Assembly: GCF_900112695.1 (NCBI RefSeq)
Contig: NZ_FOMT01000001.1
Span: 1,550,001-1,614,000, forward strand
Source of the DNA: Paenibacillus catalpae
GTDB taxonomy: Bacteria > Bacillota > Bacilli > Paenibacillales > Paenibacillaceae
DNA length: 64,000 bases
Direction: 5' to 3'
Shown: piece by piece, positions 34,193 to 42,195 of the stretch
How the letters are laid out: each line of letters begins with the position of its first letter
Numbering within the stretch: the stretch's first letter is position 1
The notes under the pieces: model-generated
What the model saw: the letters and a program-made list of their open reading frames with translations, nothing else
Told to the model about the DNA's origin: nothing
The model's database searches: none
Made by a program: the position numbers and the translations under genes

Positions 34193-34273
34193 TCTATAAG
34201 TCCCTCCTGACCTGCGTCCACGCTTCGTTTCCACATTTTAACATGACGAGGGCTGATTGGAATAGATTGACCT

Positions 34274-34600
34274 TTATAAGAAAGCCCGCAACAGCATGAC
34301 AGATACAACTCCAACGACAATCGTTCCCAACAAGCTGCGGGTAAAAATAGCCACAAGAAAAGTTGGCAGAGCGGCAAATAATTCAATATTATCCTTAAGG
34401 GAGGTCAGCTTCCCGTCTGTCATCAGCAGTTCATTGCCAAGCAAAGCGGCCATAACGGCAACCGGTATATAACTTAACCACCGCATCGCCCAATCCGGTA
34501 TTTGCAGGCGGCTAAGCACCATAAGCGGAAGCACCCGCGGAAGAAAGGTAACTATTGAAGCACCAAGAATAACAGCGAATATCTCCCATCTTATTTCCAT
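34274..34600 (-). CDS. azlD: AzlD-family branched-chain amino acid exporter, small subunit
   Basis: A 108-residue hydrophobic protein with four helices; it matches the AzlD family in size and in the TFLPRVLPLMVLSRLQIPDW motif near the N-terminus. AzlD works with AzlC in branched-chain amino acid export. Its start overlaps the azlC end by 10 nt. No AzlB-type repressor gene is nearby. Confidence 0.87.
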   Translation of the reverse strand: MEIRWEIFAVILGASIVTFLPRVLPLMVLSRLQIPDWAMRWLSYIPVAVMAALLGNELLMTDGKLTSLKDNIELFAALPTFLVAIFTRSLLGTIVVGVVSVMLLRAFL

Positions 34601-35316
34601 CGTTCAATCAACACTCCTATTGTTGCTGCACTTACGGTTGCGATAATAACCGCAACACTGCCCGACGTCACCATGCCGACTCCTACAACGATGCCAACGG
34701 CACACAGGATGACGACCAAATCTCTTGCCAGCTTCTTGCGCCCTATCATCTGCAGAACGAGCAGTCCAATAAACATGGCAGACAGGGCAAAATCAAGCCC
34801 GAACTTCTCGGGATTCGTAATCCATTGCCCCAAGAAAGCACCCGCCATCGTGGCAAGGATCCAATTGAGATAAGCTGTCACGTTAAGGCCGTTCATCCAT
34901 GACTCGCTGAGCGCTCTCGTATTGGCTGCCTTGTTAATAGCAACGCCAAACGTCTCATCCGTAAGCAAGGAACCAATGATCATCGTCTTAAAGGCCGTCA
35001 AGTGTCGGAAATAAGGAGACACTGCCGCACTTAACAGGAGATGCCGAAGATTAACGATAAATACCGTAAAAATAATTGCTGCTATCGAGCCTTGCGCCGC
35101 CACCATTCCGGCAATAATAAATTGTGCAGAGCCTGCATAAATAAGGACGGACATGAGGGTAACCTCAAGCACGCTTAATCCGGAGGTATGACCAACAACG
35201 CCTGCCGCGAATCCGATGCTTAGATAACCTAATAACGTGGGTACGCAATCTTTTACTCCTTGAAGGAAGCTGTCCTCGTTCCTTTCCATTCTAAGCTGTA
35301 CGTTCTCTTGCTGCAT
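34591..35316 (-). CDS. azlC: AzlC-family branched-chain amino acid exporter, large subunit
   Basis: A 241-residue integral membrane protein with the AzlC hallmark near its start (FLQGVKDCVPTLLGYLSIGF) and further helices through the protein. With AzlD it exports branched-chain amino acids or their analogues. ATG 35316 follows GAGAGGG. The azlCD pair forms a two-gene unit. Confidence 0.88.
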   Translation of the reverse strand: MQQENVQLRMERNEDSFLQGVKDCVPTLLGYLSIGFAAGVVGHTSGLSVLEVTLMSVLIYAGSAQFIIAGMVAAQGSIAAIIFTVFIVNLRHLLLSAAVSPYFRHLTAFKTMIIGSLLTDETFGVAINKAANTRALSESWMNGLNVTAYLNWILATMAGAFLGQWITNPEKFGLDFALSAMFIGLLVLQMIGRKKLARDLVVILCAVGIVVGVGMVTSGSVAVIIATVSAATIGVLIERWK

Positions 35317-35386
35317 GTACTTCCCTCTCTTACATTAAACTATCCTGTTATAGTAGCATAAAAATAAGCCGCCAATTACGGCGACT

Positions 35387-35860
35387 TTACGAAAGTTCAT
35401 GCTGCATCCCTCTCTGCTTCATCTCTTTGGGCTTAGATTTGAACAGAAGGAGACCGGCGATGAGCGCGGTTACCCCGATCGCTTTCTGAGCTGTGAATGG
35501 CACTTGCTCCAGCCCGAACCAACCAGCCGAATCCCACCATAAAGCACATAATAGCTGCGATGTCATGACGATCGTCGTCGCATAGCTTGGGCCTAGCAGC
35601 CGAACCCCCTTAACTACGCAGGTGACCACGCCTATACCAAGCACGCCGCTGAACCAGAACCATGCCGGCATGGCCTTCCAGCTCAGAAAATCCGCTCCTT
35701 CAAACAAGAAGCCCATACAAAGCGAAGCGATAAAGCCCATTCCTAACACGAGGGCCGTTGTTGAATTCGAATGCAGAACCGTATTTACATTGTTGTTGAA
35801 CAAGGTCTGAACGCTGACGAGCGCCCCTGCCAATAGAGCCAAAAGAATGCCCGTTATCAT
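35387..35860 (-). CDS. YdcZ-type DMT transporter half (first of two)
   Basis: A 157-residue protein with five predicted helices, in the pattern of the YdcZ (DUF606) half-size members of the drug/metabolite transporter superfamily (GILLALLAGALVSVQTLFNN near the start, TALIAGLLLFKSK at the end). Its start overlaps the stop of the Crp/Fnr gene by 4 nt (ATGA), so it is translationally coupled. A second YdcZ-type gene lies upstream of that regulator. The two probably form a heterodimer. The substrate is unknown. Confidence 0.8.
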   Translation of the reverse strand: MITGILLALLAGALVSVQTLFNNNVNTVLHSNSTTALVLGMGFIASLCMGFLFEGADFLSWKAMPAWFWFSGVLGIGVVTCVVKGVRLLGPSYATTIVMTSQLLCALWWDSAGWFGLEQVPFTAQKAIGVTALIAGLLLFKSKPKEMKQRGMQHELS

Positions 35861-36564
35861 CTATGCTCCCTCCGATCTCCATTCTCGTATATATTCCGCC
35901 CGGCTGCGGCTTCGAGCCCCTTGCGGTCCTTCACGACCAGGGTACCGCGGTTACGTTCAATCAGGCTCATGCTGCAGAATTGCAGAATAACCCGGTTCAA
36001 ATGCCGATAGCTGGTGCCGATCAGATTCGCCGTATCCTTCAGATTAGCGGTGCTTACCTTCGCATCATCAAGCGTGGTGACAGACAGCAAATAGCTTGCA
36101 AGCCGGACTTCAACCGGATACAGAAGATTAAAGCTAAGCGATACCGATTTATTATAAAACTTGTGCGTAACCAGCTGCAGCATAAATTGCAGGAACGGTA
36201 CTTCCTCCCGATACAGACGCAGCCAGCGTTTATGAAAGCCTACCGCCTCTACTGGCGTGACCGCAGATACCGTATTCAGATTCTCCAGCTCGTTCAGACA
36301 CTCAATCTCTCCGATGACGCCAAGCGGGGATGTGAAATTAATTAGCAGCGTCTTGCCCTCTGCCGACGTGGTATATACTTTGACTTTTCCGCGCATGAGA
36401 AAAAAGATATATTCCGGCACCTCGCCTTGCGTGCATAGCGCTTCCTCCGGCTCGAACCGGTACAAGGCCAAGTGCTGCCGCAGCGAGCTTGGGAAAACAT
36501 CGTCCAACGCATATTCGGTTAGATACTGGTGTATCCGCTTGGTATCCATCATTTCTTTCATCAC
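35857..36564 (-). CDS. Crp/Fnr-family regulator (YeiL-like) between two YdcZ genes
   Basis: The 235-residue protein has an N-terminal cyclic-nucleotide-binding-like beta-roll (GEVPEYIFFLMRGKVKVYTT, about 46-65) and a C-terminal Crp helix-turn-helix (LKDTANLIGTSYRHLNRVIL). It lacks a clustered cysteine motif for an FNR-type iron-sulfur cluster; single cysteines occur near 44 and 89. It is flanked by YdcZ-type transporter genes in one tight unit, which suggests it regulates that unit. A perfect palindrome upstream at 37084-37097 is a candidate site. Confidence 0.83.
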   Translation of the reverse strand: MMKEMMDTKRIHQYLTEYALDDVFPSSLRQHLALYRFEPEEALCTQGEVPEYIFFLMRGKVKVYTTSAEGKTLLINFTSPLGVIGEIECLNELENLNTVSAVTPVEAVGFHKRWLRLYREEVPFLQFMLQLVTHKFYNKSVSLSFNLLYPVEVRLASYLLSVTTLDDAKVSTANLKDTANLIGTSYRHLNRVILQFCSMSLIERNRGTLVVKDRKGLEAAAGRNIYENGDRREHR

Positions 36565-36596
36565 TGCATCTCCTTCTTATTGGATATTTTAACCTC

Positions 36597-37022
36597 TCAG
36601 AAGGATAAACATAAGATGCCGGTTATCATAAGTGCTATTCCGATCCATTGCGGAGCTCGGAGACGCATTGCGGAATGACCGAACCATCCGGCTTTCTCCA
36701 TTCCCAAAGTGACAAGAATTTGGGCGATCAGAACAGCCGAGACTGTTACTGCAGCGCCATTATGGTGAAATGCGGTGATATTGCTGAAAATAATAAAGGC
36801 CGCAAGTGCCCCGCCGAAGCGATAAGGCAGCTTTACCTGTCTCAGCTTTTTCCATGAGCGGTCCCCGGTCAGCCATACGATAAGCATGGCAGCAGCAAAA
36901 CCCGTTCCTTGGGTTAAAGCCGCAGCCTGCCAGGTCCCGAGTTGATCTCCGATTGCCGCATTAGCTGTACTTTGCAGCGTTAGGAATACACCGCCCAATA
37001 CAGCATAAATTATGCCTTTCAT
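36597..37022 (-). CDS. YdcZ-type DMT transporter half (second of two)
   Basis: From ATG 37022 (GGGAGG, 9-nt spacing) this is a 141-residue four- to five-helix protein of the YdcZ (DUF606) family, similar in layout to the gene at 35387-35860 (MKGIIYAVLGGVFLTLQSTA near the start, GIALMITGILCLSF at the end). It is the first gene of the transporter/regulator/transporter unit. Longer readings to 37130 start without ribosome sites. Confidence 0.8.
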   Translation of the reverse strand: MKGIIYAVLGGVFLTLQSTANAAIGDQLGTWQAAALTQGTGFAAAMLIVWLTGDRSWKKLRQVKLPYRFGGALAAFIIFSNITAFHHNGAAVTVSAVLIAQILVTLGMEKAGWFGHSAMRLRAPQWIGIALMITGILCLSF

Positions 37023-37083
37023 TCCCGTCTTCCTCCCGTTCATCATGCTCCCTCTATTAAACGATGAGCGGCGGATTCCGAAA

Positions 37084-37097
37084 AGGACATATGTCCT
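37084..37097. promoter_or_regulatory. palindrome upstream of the YdcZ/Crp unit
   Basis: AGGACATATGTCCT is a perfect 14-bp palindrome 62 bp upstream of the first YdcZ start. Crp/Fnr proteins bind palindromes as dimers, so it may be the operator of the Crp-like protein encoded in the unit. Confidence 0.4.
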
Positions 37098-37114
37098 GAA
37101 TGGTATTCGACGAA

Positions 37115-37150
37115 ATAAAAAAAGCATCATTGCCTCTTAAGCAGCGATGC
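37115..37150 (-). terminator. terminator of the 92-residue hypothetical gene
   Basis: Arms 37124-37134 and 37141-37150 (GCATC...GATGC with one internal mismatch region) enclose the stop codon and are followed by a T-run on the minus strand. Confidence 0.7.
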
Positions 37151-37415
37151 TTTCCTTATCTTTTTCTTTGTTATCATCGGTATTGCCTTGCATTTGATTA
37201 TTCAAATCACGCAGCTCCTGCAGCTTGGTATCCAGTTCGGAGCGAAGCTGATGAAGCTCGCTTTTGCACAGGAATTGAAGCTTATCCAGTTCACTTGTAC
37301 TCATGTTGCCCATCCGAATTTGATAAAGCAGCTTGTATTGCATCGATTCGCTTTCGCTGATCCGGTACTCCGGCATTCTCACGGGTTCGGTTTTTTGCAA
37401 TTTAATTGTCGACAT
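37137..37415 (-). CDS. hypothetical 92-residue coiled-coil protein
   Basis: ATG 37415 follows a strong AAAGGAG. The product is soluble and charged, with a predicted helix LDKLQFLCKSELHQLRSELD and onward to LNNQ, then an acidic/basic tail (DDNKEKDKESIAA). No catalytic motif is visible and I do not recognise the family. A clean ribosome site, a terminator at its stop and separation from neighbours support a real gene. Confidence 0.6.
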   Translation of the reverse strand: MSTIKLQKTEPVRMPEYRISESESMQYKLLYQIRMGNMSTSELDKLQFLCKSELHQLRSELDTKLQELRDLNNQMQGNTDDNKEKDKESIAA

Positions 37416-37514
37416 TGGTTAATTGGCTCCTTTATGTTTTTTTCTATCATAAAGGAACTGTATTAACCGCGTATTTGAACTGTGTTAGAAAAATATTAAC
37501 TTTAAAGCGGATTG

Positions 37515-38240
37515 TTATTTCCTTGCTCTTACAATGAGGAACCATGGATACGTCATCAATCGTTCATACCAGCGCCCATACCAGTCGGCCGCTTCGGGAA
37601 GATTGATAAAATCCTTGCTCGGTTGCGGTTCAATCATCTGATCAAGCGTAAAATGCTCCGCGGTCGCGTTAACAATATCCATCATCGGTCTCCGATAGAA
37701 GGTCACCTCGATGGGACCCGTCTCCTTCTTCTTCCACACATCGGTTAACAGCTCGTGAGCGAAATAATCCGGCCGTTCAAAATGCTGATAATCCATAAAC
37801 GGATGATGAATTGAAAATTGCAGGGTACCGCCTGGCTTCAGCACACGGCGAAACTCACGGAAGGTAGGACCCCAGTCCTTTAGGTAATGAAGAGTAAGCG
37901 AACTGACAATAAAGTCAAAGGACTCATCCTCAAACGGCAGCGGCTCGCTGAGATCACAGACGGATACGTTGGCCTGGTCTCCAACTCTTCTTTTGCATGC
38001 GGCAACCATCTCGGGGCTCAAGTCAATGGCGGTCACTTGCGCTCCGCGTTCCGCAAACCGCGCGGTATACCAGCCGGCAGCACAGCCGGCATCAAGTACG
38101 GTCTTACCGGACAGATCTTCCGGCAAAAGCTTCATCATAGCCGGCCGTTCATAGAAAGCGTTATGACCGCTGCTAAGATCAACCGTCTGTTCATACACGG
38201 CAGCGAGCTGATCGAAAGCCTGGACAACCTTTTCTTTCAC
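37515..38240 (-). CDS. class I SAM-dependent methyltransferase
   Basis: A 241-residue protein with SAM-binding motif I LDAGCAAGWYTARFAERG (about 49-66), the acidic motif II ending VTAIDLS and the FDFIVSSLTLHYLKDW segment of small-molecule methyltransferases. GTG 38240 is the start (AAGGA upstream) and overlaps the stop of a 21-codon frame. It probably belongs to the same transcript as the Ogt gene upstream. The substrate is unknown. Confidence 0.83.
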   Translation of the reverse strand: MKEKVVQAFDQLAAVYEQTVDLSSGHNAFYERPAMMKLLPEDLSGKTVLDAGCAAGWYTARFAERGAQVTAIDLSPEMVAACKRRVGDQANVSVCDLSEPLPFEDESFDFIVSSLTLHYLKDWGPTFREFRRVLKPGGTLQFSIHHPFMDYQHFERPDYFAHELLTDVWKKKETGPIEVTFYRRPMMDIVNATAEHFTLDQMIEPQPSKDFINLPEAADWYGRWYERLMTYPWFLIVRARK

Positions 38241-38302
38241 GTATTATCACATCCTTTTTCCAAGGTAAGCTCCATTCGTCTGATCTTGGTCTTAAACGTC
38301 AT
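38237..38302 (-). CDS. 21-codon frame coupled to the methyltransferase
   Basis: ATG 38302 follows AAGGA and encodes MTFKTKIRRMELTLEKGC plus three residues; its TGA overlaps the GTG start of the methyltransferase (GTGA). It may act as a leader peptide for translational coupling, or be chance. Confidence 0.3.
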   Translation of the reverse strand: MTFKTKIRRMELTLEKGCDNT

Positions 38303-38322
38303 GGCAAGATGTCCTTTCTTTC

Positions 38323-38889
38323 TTAGAAGCGATATTTCGCATGTCCTTTGTTCTTAAAAGACTGCACACCCTCCAAATGGAGCAGCTCTTCTTTCATTTG
38401 CAATCCGCCTCTAAATCCGGTAAGCGTATTATTCTTGCCAATCACCCGGTGACATGGAACAACAATAGGAATCGGATTCATGCCGTTTGCCGTGCCAACC
38501 GCCCGAACTGCCTTTGGCTTACCGACACTTTCCGCGATTTCTGCATAGCTTCTCATCTCCCCGTACGGGATGTTAAACAAAGCCTGCCAGACCGAATTCT
38601 GAAACGGGGTACCGCGAAAATCCAACGTGAACGTAAATTCCTTTCGTTTACCATCCAGGTATTCCTGCAATTGAAGCTTATAAGGTGCCACCTTAGCAGG
38701 TTCTTGCATAAGAAAAGCATTCGGAACTTTTTTCATCACCCATGCCTGAACGTTCTCCAAAGAAGATTCATGAGGGAGTGTTACTTGAACTAAGCCACAG
38801 TCGGTTGTTACCAGATAGATTGGCCGATTATCTAACACGGGATGAACCAATGTATCCCAGTAAACTTGCGTCATTTGTTTAATACTCAT
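38323..38889 (-). CDS. ogt: methylated-DNA--protein-cysteine methyltransferase
   Basis: The 188-residue protein has the MGMT C-terminal domain with the active-site motif PIVVPCHRVIG, preceded by GTPFQNSVWQALFNIPYGEM and the helix-turn-helix SYAEIAESVGKPKAVRAVG (arginine finger included) and followed by GFRGGLQMKEELLHLE. It moves the methyl group of O6-methylguanine to its own cysteine. ATG 38889 follows GAGG; the longer reading to 39009 crosses the promoter. A 17-bp palindrome lies 32 bp upstream. Confidence 0.9.
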   Translation of the reverse strand: MSIKQMTQVYWDTLVHPVLDNRPIYLVTTDCGLVQVTLPHESSLENVQAWVMKKVPNAFLMQEPAKVAPYKLQLQEYLDGKRKEFTFTLDFRGTPFQNSVWQALFNIPYGEMRSYAEIAESVGKPKAVRAVGTANGMNPIPIVVPCHRVIGKNNTLTGFRGGLQMKEELLHLEGVQSFKNKGHAKYRF

Positions 38890-38920
38890 CAATTCTTGCC
38901 TCTTTCCTCTTATATCCTGC

Positions 38921-38937
38921 ATCATTACGGTAATGAT
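38921..38937. promoter_or_regulatory. 17-bp palindrome in the ogt promoter
   Basis: ATCATTAC-G-GTAATGAT is a perfect 8-1-8 palindrome. On the minus strand it overlaps a plausible -10 (TATCAT). The 8-1-8 form is reminiscent of Fur/Zur-family sites, but the half-site orientation differs from the Bacillus Zur consensus. Confidence 0.4.
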
Positions 38938-38959
38938 AATCTTACCATTCCTAAAACAA

Positions 38960-38987
38960 AACAAAAAGCCGCGAATATCGCGGCTTT
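38960..38987 (-). terminator. terminator of the Tat/GMC/cupredoxin operon
   Basis: AAAGCCGCG (38965-38973), 5-nt loop, CGCGGCTTT (38979-38987), with a TTTTTGTTTTG tail on the minus strand. Confidence 0.9.
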
Positions 38988-38998
38988 CCCAAAGAACT

Positions 38999-39475
38999 CT
39001 ATTCAACAATCAGCTTGCCAACCATCTTGCTATGTCCGGCACCGCAGACAATGGAGCATTGGAATTCATGCTCACCGGCTTTATCTGCAACAAACTCGGC
39101 TGTGCCGTTATTTTCTTTGATGTCTACATTAAAATCAGGAATCGCCAGACCATGGAAGCCTTCTGCGTTATTTAAAGTGATTTTGACTTTATCGCCTTTT
39201 TTGACGCGGATTTCTGGCTGATCAAATTCGAAATTGGCAGCTTTGACAGTGATGGCTTTCTCTCCGCCCCCACCCGAGGCATTATTGCCTGCATTGTTAC
39301 CCGTTCCCACATTATTACCTGTTCCGGCATCAGTGCCGGCGTTATTGCCTGTTTCGGCGTTTGTTCCTGTGTTGGCGTTGTTAGTTTCATTGTCTGAGCC
39401 TGAACCGCAGCCTGCAGCAGTCCCCATTACGGTGACGGCAAGCGCAGCGATCATAAGCAGCTTACGGAATTTCAT
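38999..39475 (-). CDS. lipoprotein with CuA-type cupredoxin domain
   Basis: From ATG 39475 (AAGGAG) the product is 158 residues: a lipoprotein signal peptide ending MGTAAGC (Cys23), a low-complexity N/T/G linker (about 29-71), then a cupredoxin domain. The domain has His108 (EGFHGLA), Cys140, Cys144, His148 and Met151 in the CxxxCxxxHxxM order of the dinuclear CuA centre of cytochrome oxidase subunit II and nitrous oxide reductase. It would be anchored outside the cell membrane. It is the last gene of the operon with TatA, TatC and an FAD dehydrogenase, so it may accept that enzyme's electrons. Confidence 0.85.
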   Translation of the reverse strand: MKFRKLLMIAALAVTVMGTAAGCGSGSDNETNNANTGTNAETGNNAGTDAGTGNNVGTGNNAGNNASGGGGEKAITVKAANFEFDQPEIRVKKGDKVKITLNNAEGFHGLAIPDFNVDIKENNGTAEFVADKAGEHEFQCSIVCGAGHSKMVGKLIVE

Positions 39476-39497
39476 GGCAGCTGTCTCCTTTTTTGTT

Positions 39498-39698
39498 TTA
39501 ATTTTTTGACTGGTCCAGTTCAATAATGTTCGATTTGGCTTCAGGCTCATCATCGGCAATCCCTTTGGTGGAATTCCGGAATTCACGAAGCGTATCGCCA
39601 AAGGCCCTTCCGAGCTGCGGCAGCTTTGCCGGTCCAAACACGATTAAAGCGATGGCTAATATGATAATCAGCCCAGAAACCCCTACATTGTTAAACAT
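39498..39698 (-). CDS. tatA: Tat translocase subunit TatA/E
   Basis: A 66-residue protein with one N-terminal membrane helix (about 5-22), the hinge FGPAKLPQLGRAFG and an amphipathic helix, followed by an acidic tail, exactly the TatA pattern. ATG 39698 follows GGAGGG. It starts 17 nt after tatC and 22 nt before the cupredoxin gene. With TatC it moves folded twin-arginine proteins across the membrane; here its likely cargo is encoded in the same operon. Confidence 0.9.
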   Translation of the reverse strand: MFNNVGVSGLIIILAIALIVFGPAKLPQLGRAFGDTLREFRNSTKGIADDEPEAKSNIIELDQSKN

Positions 39699-39715
39699 AA
39701 CTTTTCCCTCCACAA

Positions 39716-40459
39716 TTAAGTCGTTTGTACAGCAAGTTTCCGTTTATAGTAACGCGTCGAGATAAAAGCACTAATCTCGAAGAGTATGATTAGTGGAACG
39801 GTCACAGACAAATGGGATACAAAATCCGGAGGTGAGATAAGTGTTCCCACAACTGCCAGACCTACATACGCAAATTTTCGAACCTGCTTCATCTTGCCAG
39901 GAGTCAGTAACCCGATACGGGTCAGAAAGGTCATGACAAGCGGCATTTCAAAGGCGACCCCCATCGGCAGCAGGAAGCTGATGAGAAACGACATATAATG
40001 CTGGATGCCATAGACCTCTTGGGCTCCCATCGACTGATTAAGCTTGACCATGAACCGGATCATCATCGGCAAAGCCACCGTATATCCGAACAACACGCCG
40101 CATATAAACAGCACGGATGAGGTTGGTACATACAATAGGGTGCTTTTGGCTTCGGCCTCGGTCATGCCCGGTCTTGCGAATGCCCACAGGTGATACATCA
40201 GGAAAGGCAGCGTAAGAATGATCCCGACCAGCAGTGCGCATTTCATGTATACCGCAATGCCGTCCGACAGAGCAAAGACGCTCCATTCCACTTCAATAGA
40301 ACCCAAGTGTCCTTTGACAAACGTCAGTATTTTTGGCGCTGCGTACAGCCCCGCACATAACGAAGCTATAAACCAGCCTGCCACATAAATGAGGCGCTTG
40401 CGGAGCTCGGACAAATGACTGATCAGATCGCTGTCGATCGTATCCGTCTGATTGCTCAC
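39716..40459 (-). CDS. tatC: Tat translocase subunit TatC
   Basis: The 247-residue protein has six membrane helices and TatC signatures: HLSELRKRLIYVAGWF at the N-terminus and the FEMPLVMTFLTRIGLL and SPPDFVSH regions. TatC recognises twin-arginine signals. Its start overlaps the GMC oxidoreductase stop by 4 nt, so it is translationally coupled to the cargo enzyme, suggesting a dedicated translocase. Confidence 0.93.
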   Translation of the reverse strand: MSNQTDTIDSDLISHLSELRKRLIYVAGWFIASLCAGLYAAPKILTFVKGHLGSIEVEWSVFALSDGIAVYMKCALLVGIILTLPFLMYHLWAFARPGMTEAEAKSTLLYVPTSSVLFICGVLFGYTVALPMMIRFMVKLNQSMGAQEVYGIQHYMSFLISFLLPMGVAFEMPLVMTFLTRIGLLTPGKMKQVRKFAYVGLAVVGTLISPPDFVSHLSVTVPLIILFEISAFISTRYYKRKLAVQTT

Positions 40460-42177
40460 ACGAGTGAACCGCCTTTATCCAAATATTTCTGAATGCCTTC
40501 AGCTGTCCGATAAGCCAAAGCGCCTACCGTTGAGGTAGGGTTATATCCGCTGTTATGCGGGAAGTTAGAGGCTCCGCAGATAAACACATTCTCTGCATCC
40601 CACATTTGCAAATAATTGTTTACGACCGAGGTTTTGGGATCCGATCCCATAATCGTTCCTCCCGTGTTATGGGTAGACTGATAGGGCACAATATTATATT
40701 GCTTGATCGAATCGTGAATCTCCGTTTTGGTTGCCCCCATCTGATCAGCGATATCCTTCGTCTTCTGGGCAATAAACTTCACGAGCTCGCGGTCCTGGTC
40801 TTCGAAATCGAAGGTCATCCGGATAAGCGGCAAACCGAGCGCATCCTTATATTCCGGATCCAGATCCAGGAAGTGATAACGGTTTGGCATGCTTGCGCCT
40901 TGTCCGGTCACCGATAACACCCGATTCGTGTTATGAATCGTAGCCTTCTTGAATTCGGAGCCCCACTTCGGCGTACCTGCCGGAACGGGCTGGTATTGAA
41001 TCGGTCTTAAGCCCGTCTGCGTAAAGCGGATGTTCGCGCCATGCAGAAATTTCAAGTCGCTGTGGTCGAAGTTATCGCCGTTGAAATCATCGATGCTGCT
41101 GCCAAGCGCTCCTGCTCCCATAGCGAGATTAAATTCACGGTCTTCGTAAAAAGCACTCGTGCTTGCCCCATTCACCTGGTAAGCATAGTTGCGTCCAACT
41201 GATCCTTTGTCCGTTTTTGGATCATAGGGCTCTCCCAGCTTGGAGAGTAAGAGCAGTCTCACATTCGTAAAAACATATCCTGCCAGAATGACGACATCGG
41301 CAGGCTGGGTATACTCTTCCCCTGTTGGCGTATGTATATAAGTAACGCCTGTCGCTTTTTTTCCGTTATGAATGATTTGAGTGACATTCGAATGGGTCCT
41401 AAGATCGAGCTTGCCTGTCTGCTTGGCAACCGGCAGCACCGTAACGACAGGATCCGCTTTCGCACCGTATTCGCAGCCAAACCTTTCGCAGTACCCACAA
41501 TATTGACAAGGAGCGCGCTCTACGCCATCCGGATTTTTATAGACCTCTGACAGGTTAGCTGACGGAATGACATAAGGGTGGTAGCCCAGCTTCTTCGCTG
41601 CTTCTTCAAACAGCTTCATTCCGGGTGATTTCTTCATCGGAGCTGTTGGATAAGGGACCGACATCTTGCCAACCGTAGGCGGTACTTCCTTTTCTCCCGA
41701 GATGCCCGCCATCTGTTCGTATTTCACGAAGTATGGCTCAAGCTGATCATAGGTAATTCCCCAATCTCGGAGCGTCATATTCTCGGGAATTTTTTTCTTG
41801 CCGTAACGCTCAACGGTTTTGCTGTAAATCTCGAAATCATAAGGCAGGAACCTGTAATATTGACCATTCCAGTGAACCCCCGCCCCTCCAATCCCGTCGC
41901 CGAGCAAGAATGAACCGTAAGTACGCATCGGCAATGCTCTCATCTTCATTGTGTTTCTGAATGTGACCGTCTCTTTGGACAAATCCTGCATCAGCTCATA
42001 ACGCGCTGCGTAACGAAGCTCGTCATGTACGTGATAATAATCCTGCGTATTGCGGCTTTTGCCCCGCTCTAATCCAACAACGGGAATGCCAGCCTTCGTC
42101 AGTTCGGCAGCGATAATGCCGCCGACCCAGCCCATTCCGACAATGACTACAGGAACCTTTGGTAGTTTAGTCGCCAT
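40456..42177 (-). CDS. GMC-family FAD oxidoreductase, large dehydrogenase subunit
   Basis: A 573-residue flavoprotein with an N-terminal FAD motif (VVIVGMGWVGGIIAAELTKA), the GMC loop GGAGVHWNGQYYRFLPYDFE, a cysteine-rich CQYCGYCERFGC segment as in gluconate/sorbitol-type membrane dehydrogenases, and the C-terminal active-site region FPHNSGYNPTSTVGALAYR with catalytic His/Asn. It has no signal peptide and is probably exported by riding with its twin-arginine partner encoded upstream. It oxidises a sugar, sugar acid or alcohol; which one is unknown. Confidence 0.9.
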   Translation of the reverse strand: MATKLPKVPVVIVGMGWVGGIIAAELTKAGIPVVGLERGKSRNTQDYYHVHDELRYAARYELMQDLSKETVTFRNTMKMRALPMRTYGSFLLGDGIGGAGVHWNGQYYRFLPYDFEIYSKTVERYGKKKIPENMTLRDWGITYDQLEPYFVKYEQMAGISGEKEVPPTVGKMSVPYPTAPMKKSPGMKLFEEAAKKLGYHPYVIPSANLSEVYKNPDGVERAPCQYCGYCERFGCEYGAKADPVVTVLPVAKQTGKLDLRTHSNVTQIIHNGKKATGVTYIHTPTGEEYTQPADVVILAGYVFTNVRLLLLSKLGEPYDPKTDKGSVGRNYAYQVNGASTSAFYEDREFNLAMGAGALGSSIDDFNGDNFDHSDLKFLHGANIRFTQTGLRPIQYQPVPAGTPKWGSEFKKATIHNTNRVLSVTGQGASMPNRYHFLDLDPEYKDALGLPLIRMTFDFEDQDRELVKFIAQKTKDIADQMGATKTEIHDSIKQYNIVPYQSTHNTGGTIMGSDPKTSVVNNYLQMWDAENVFICGASNFPHNSGYNPTSTVGALAYRTAEGIQKYLDKGGSLV

Positions 42178-42195
42178 TTTTGCTACACCCCTTCT

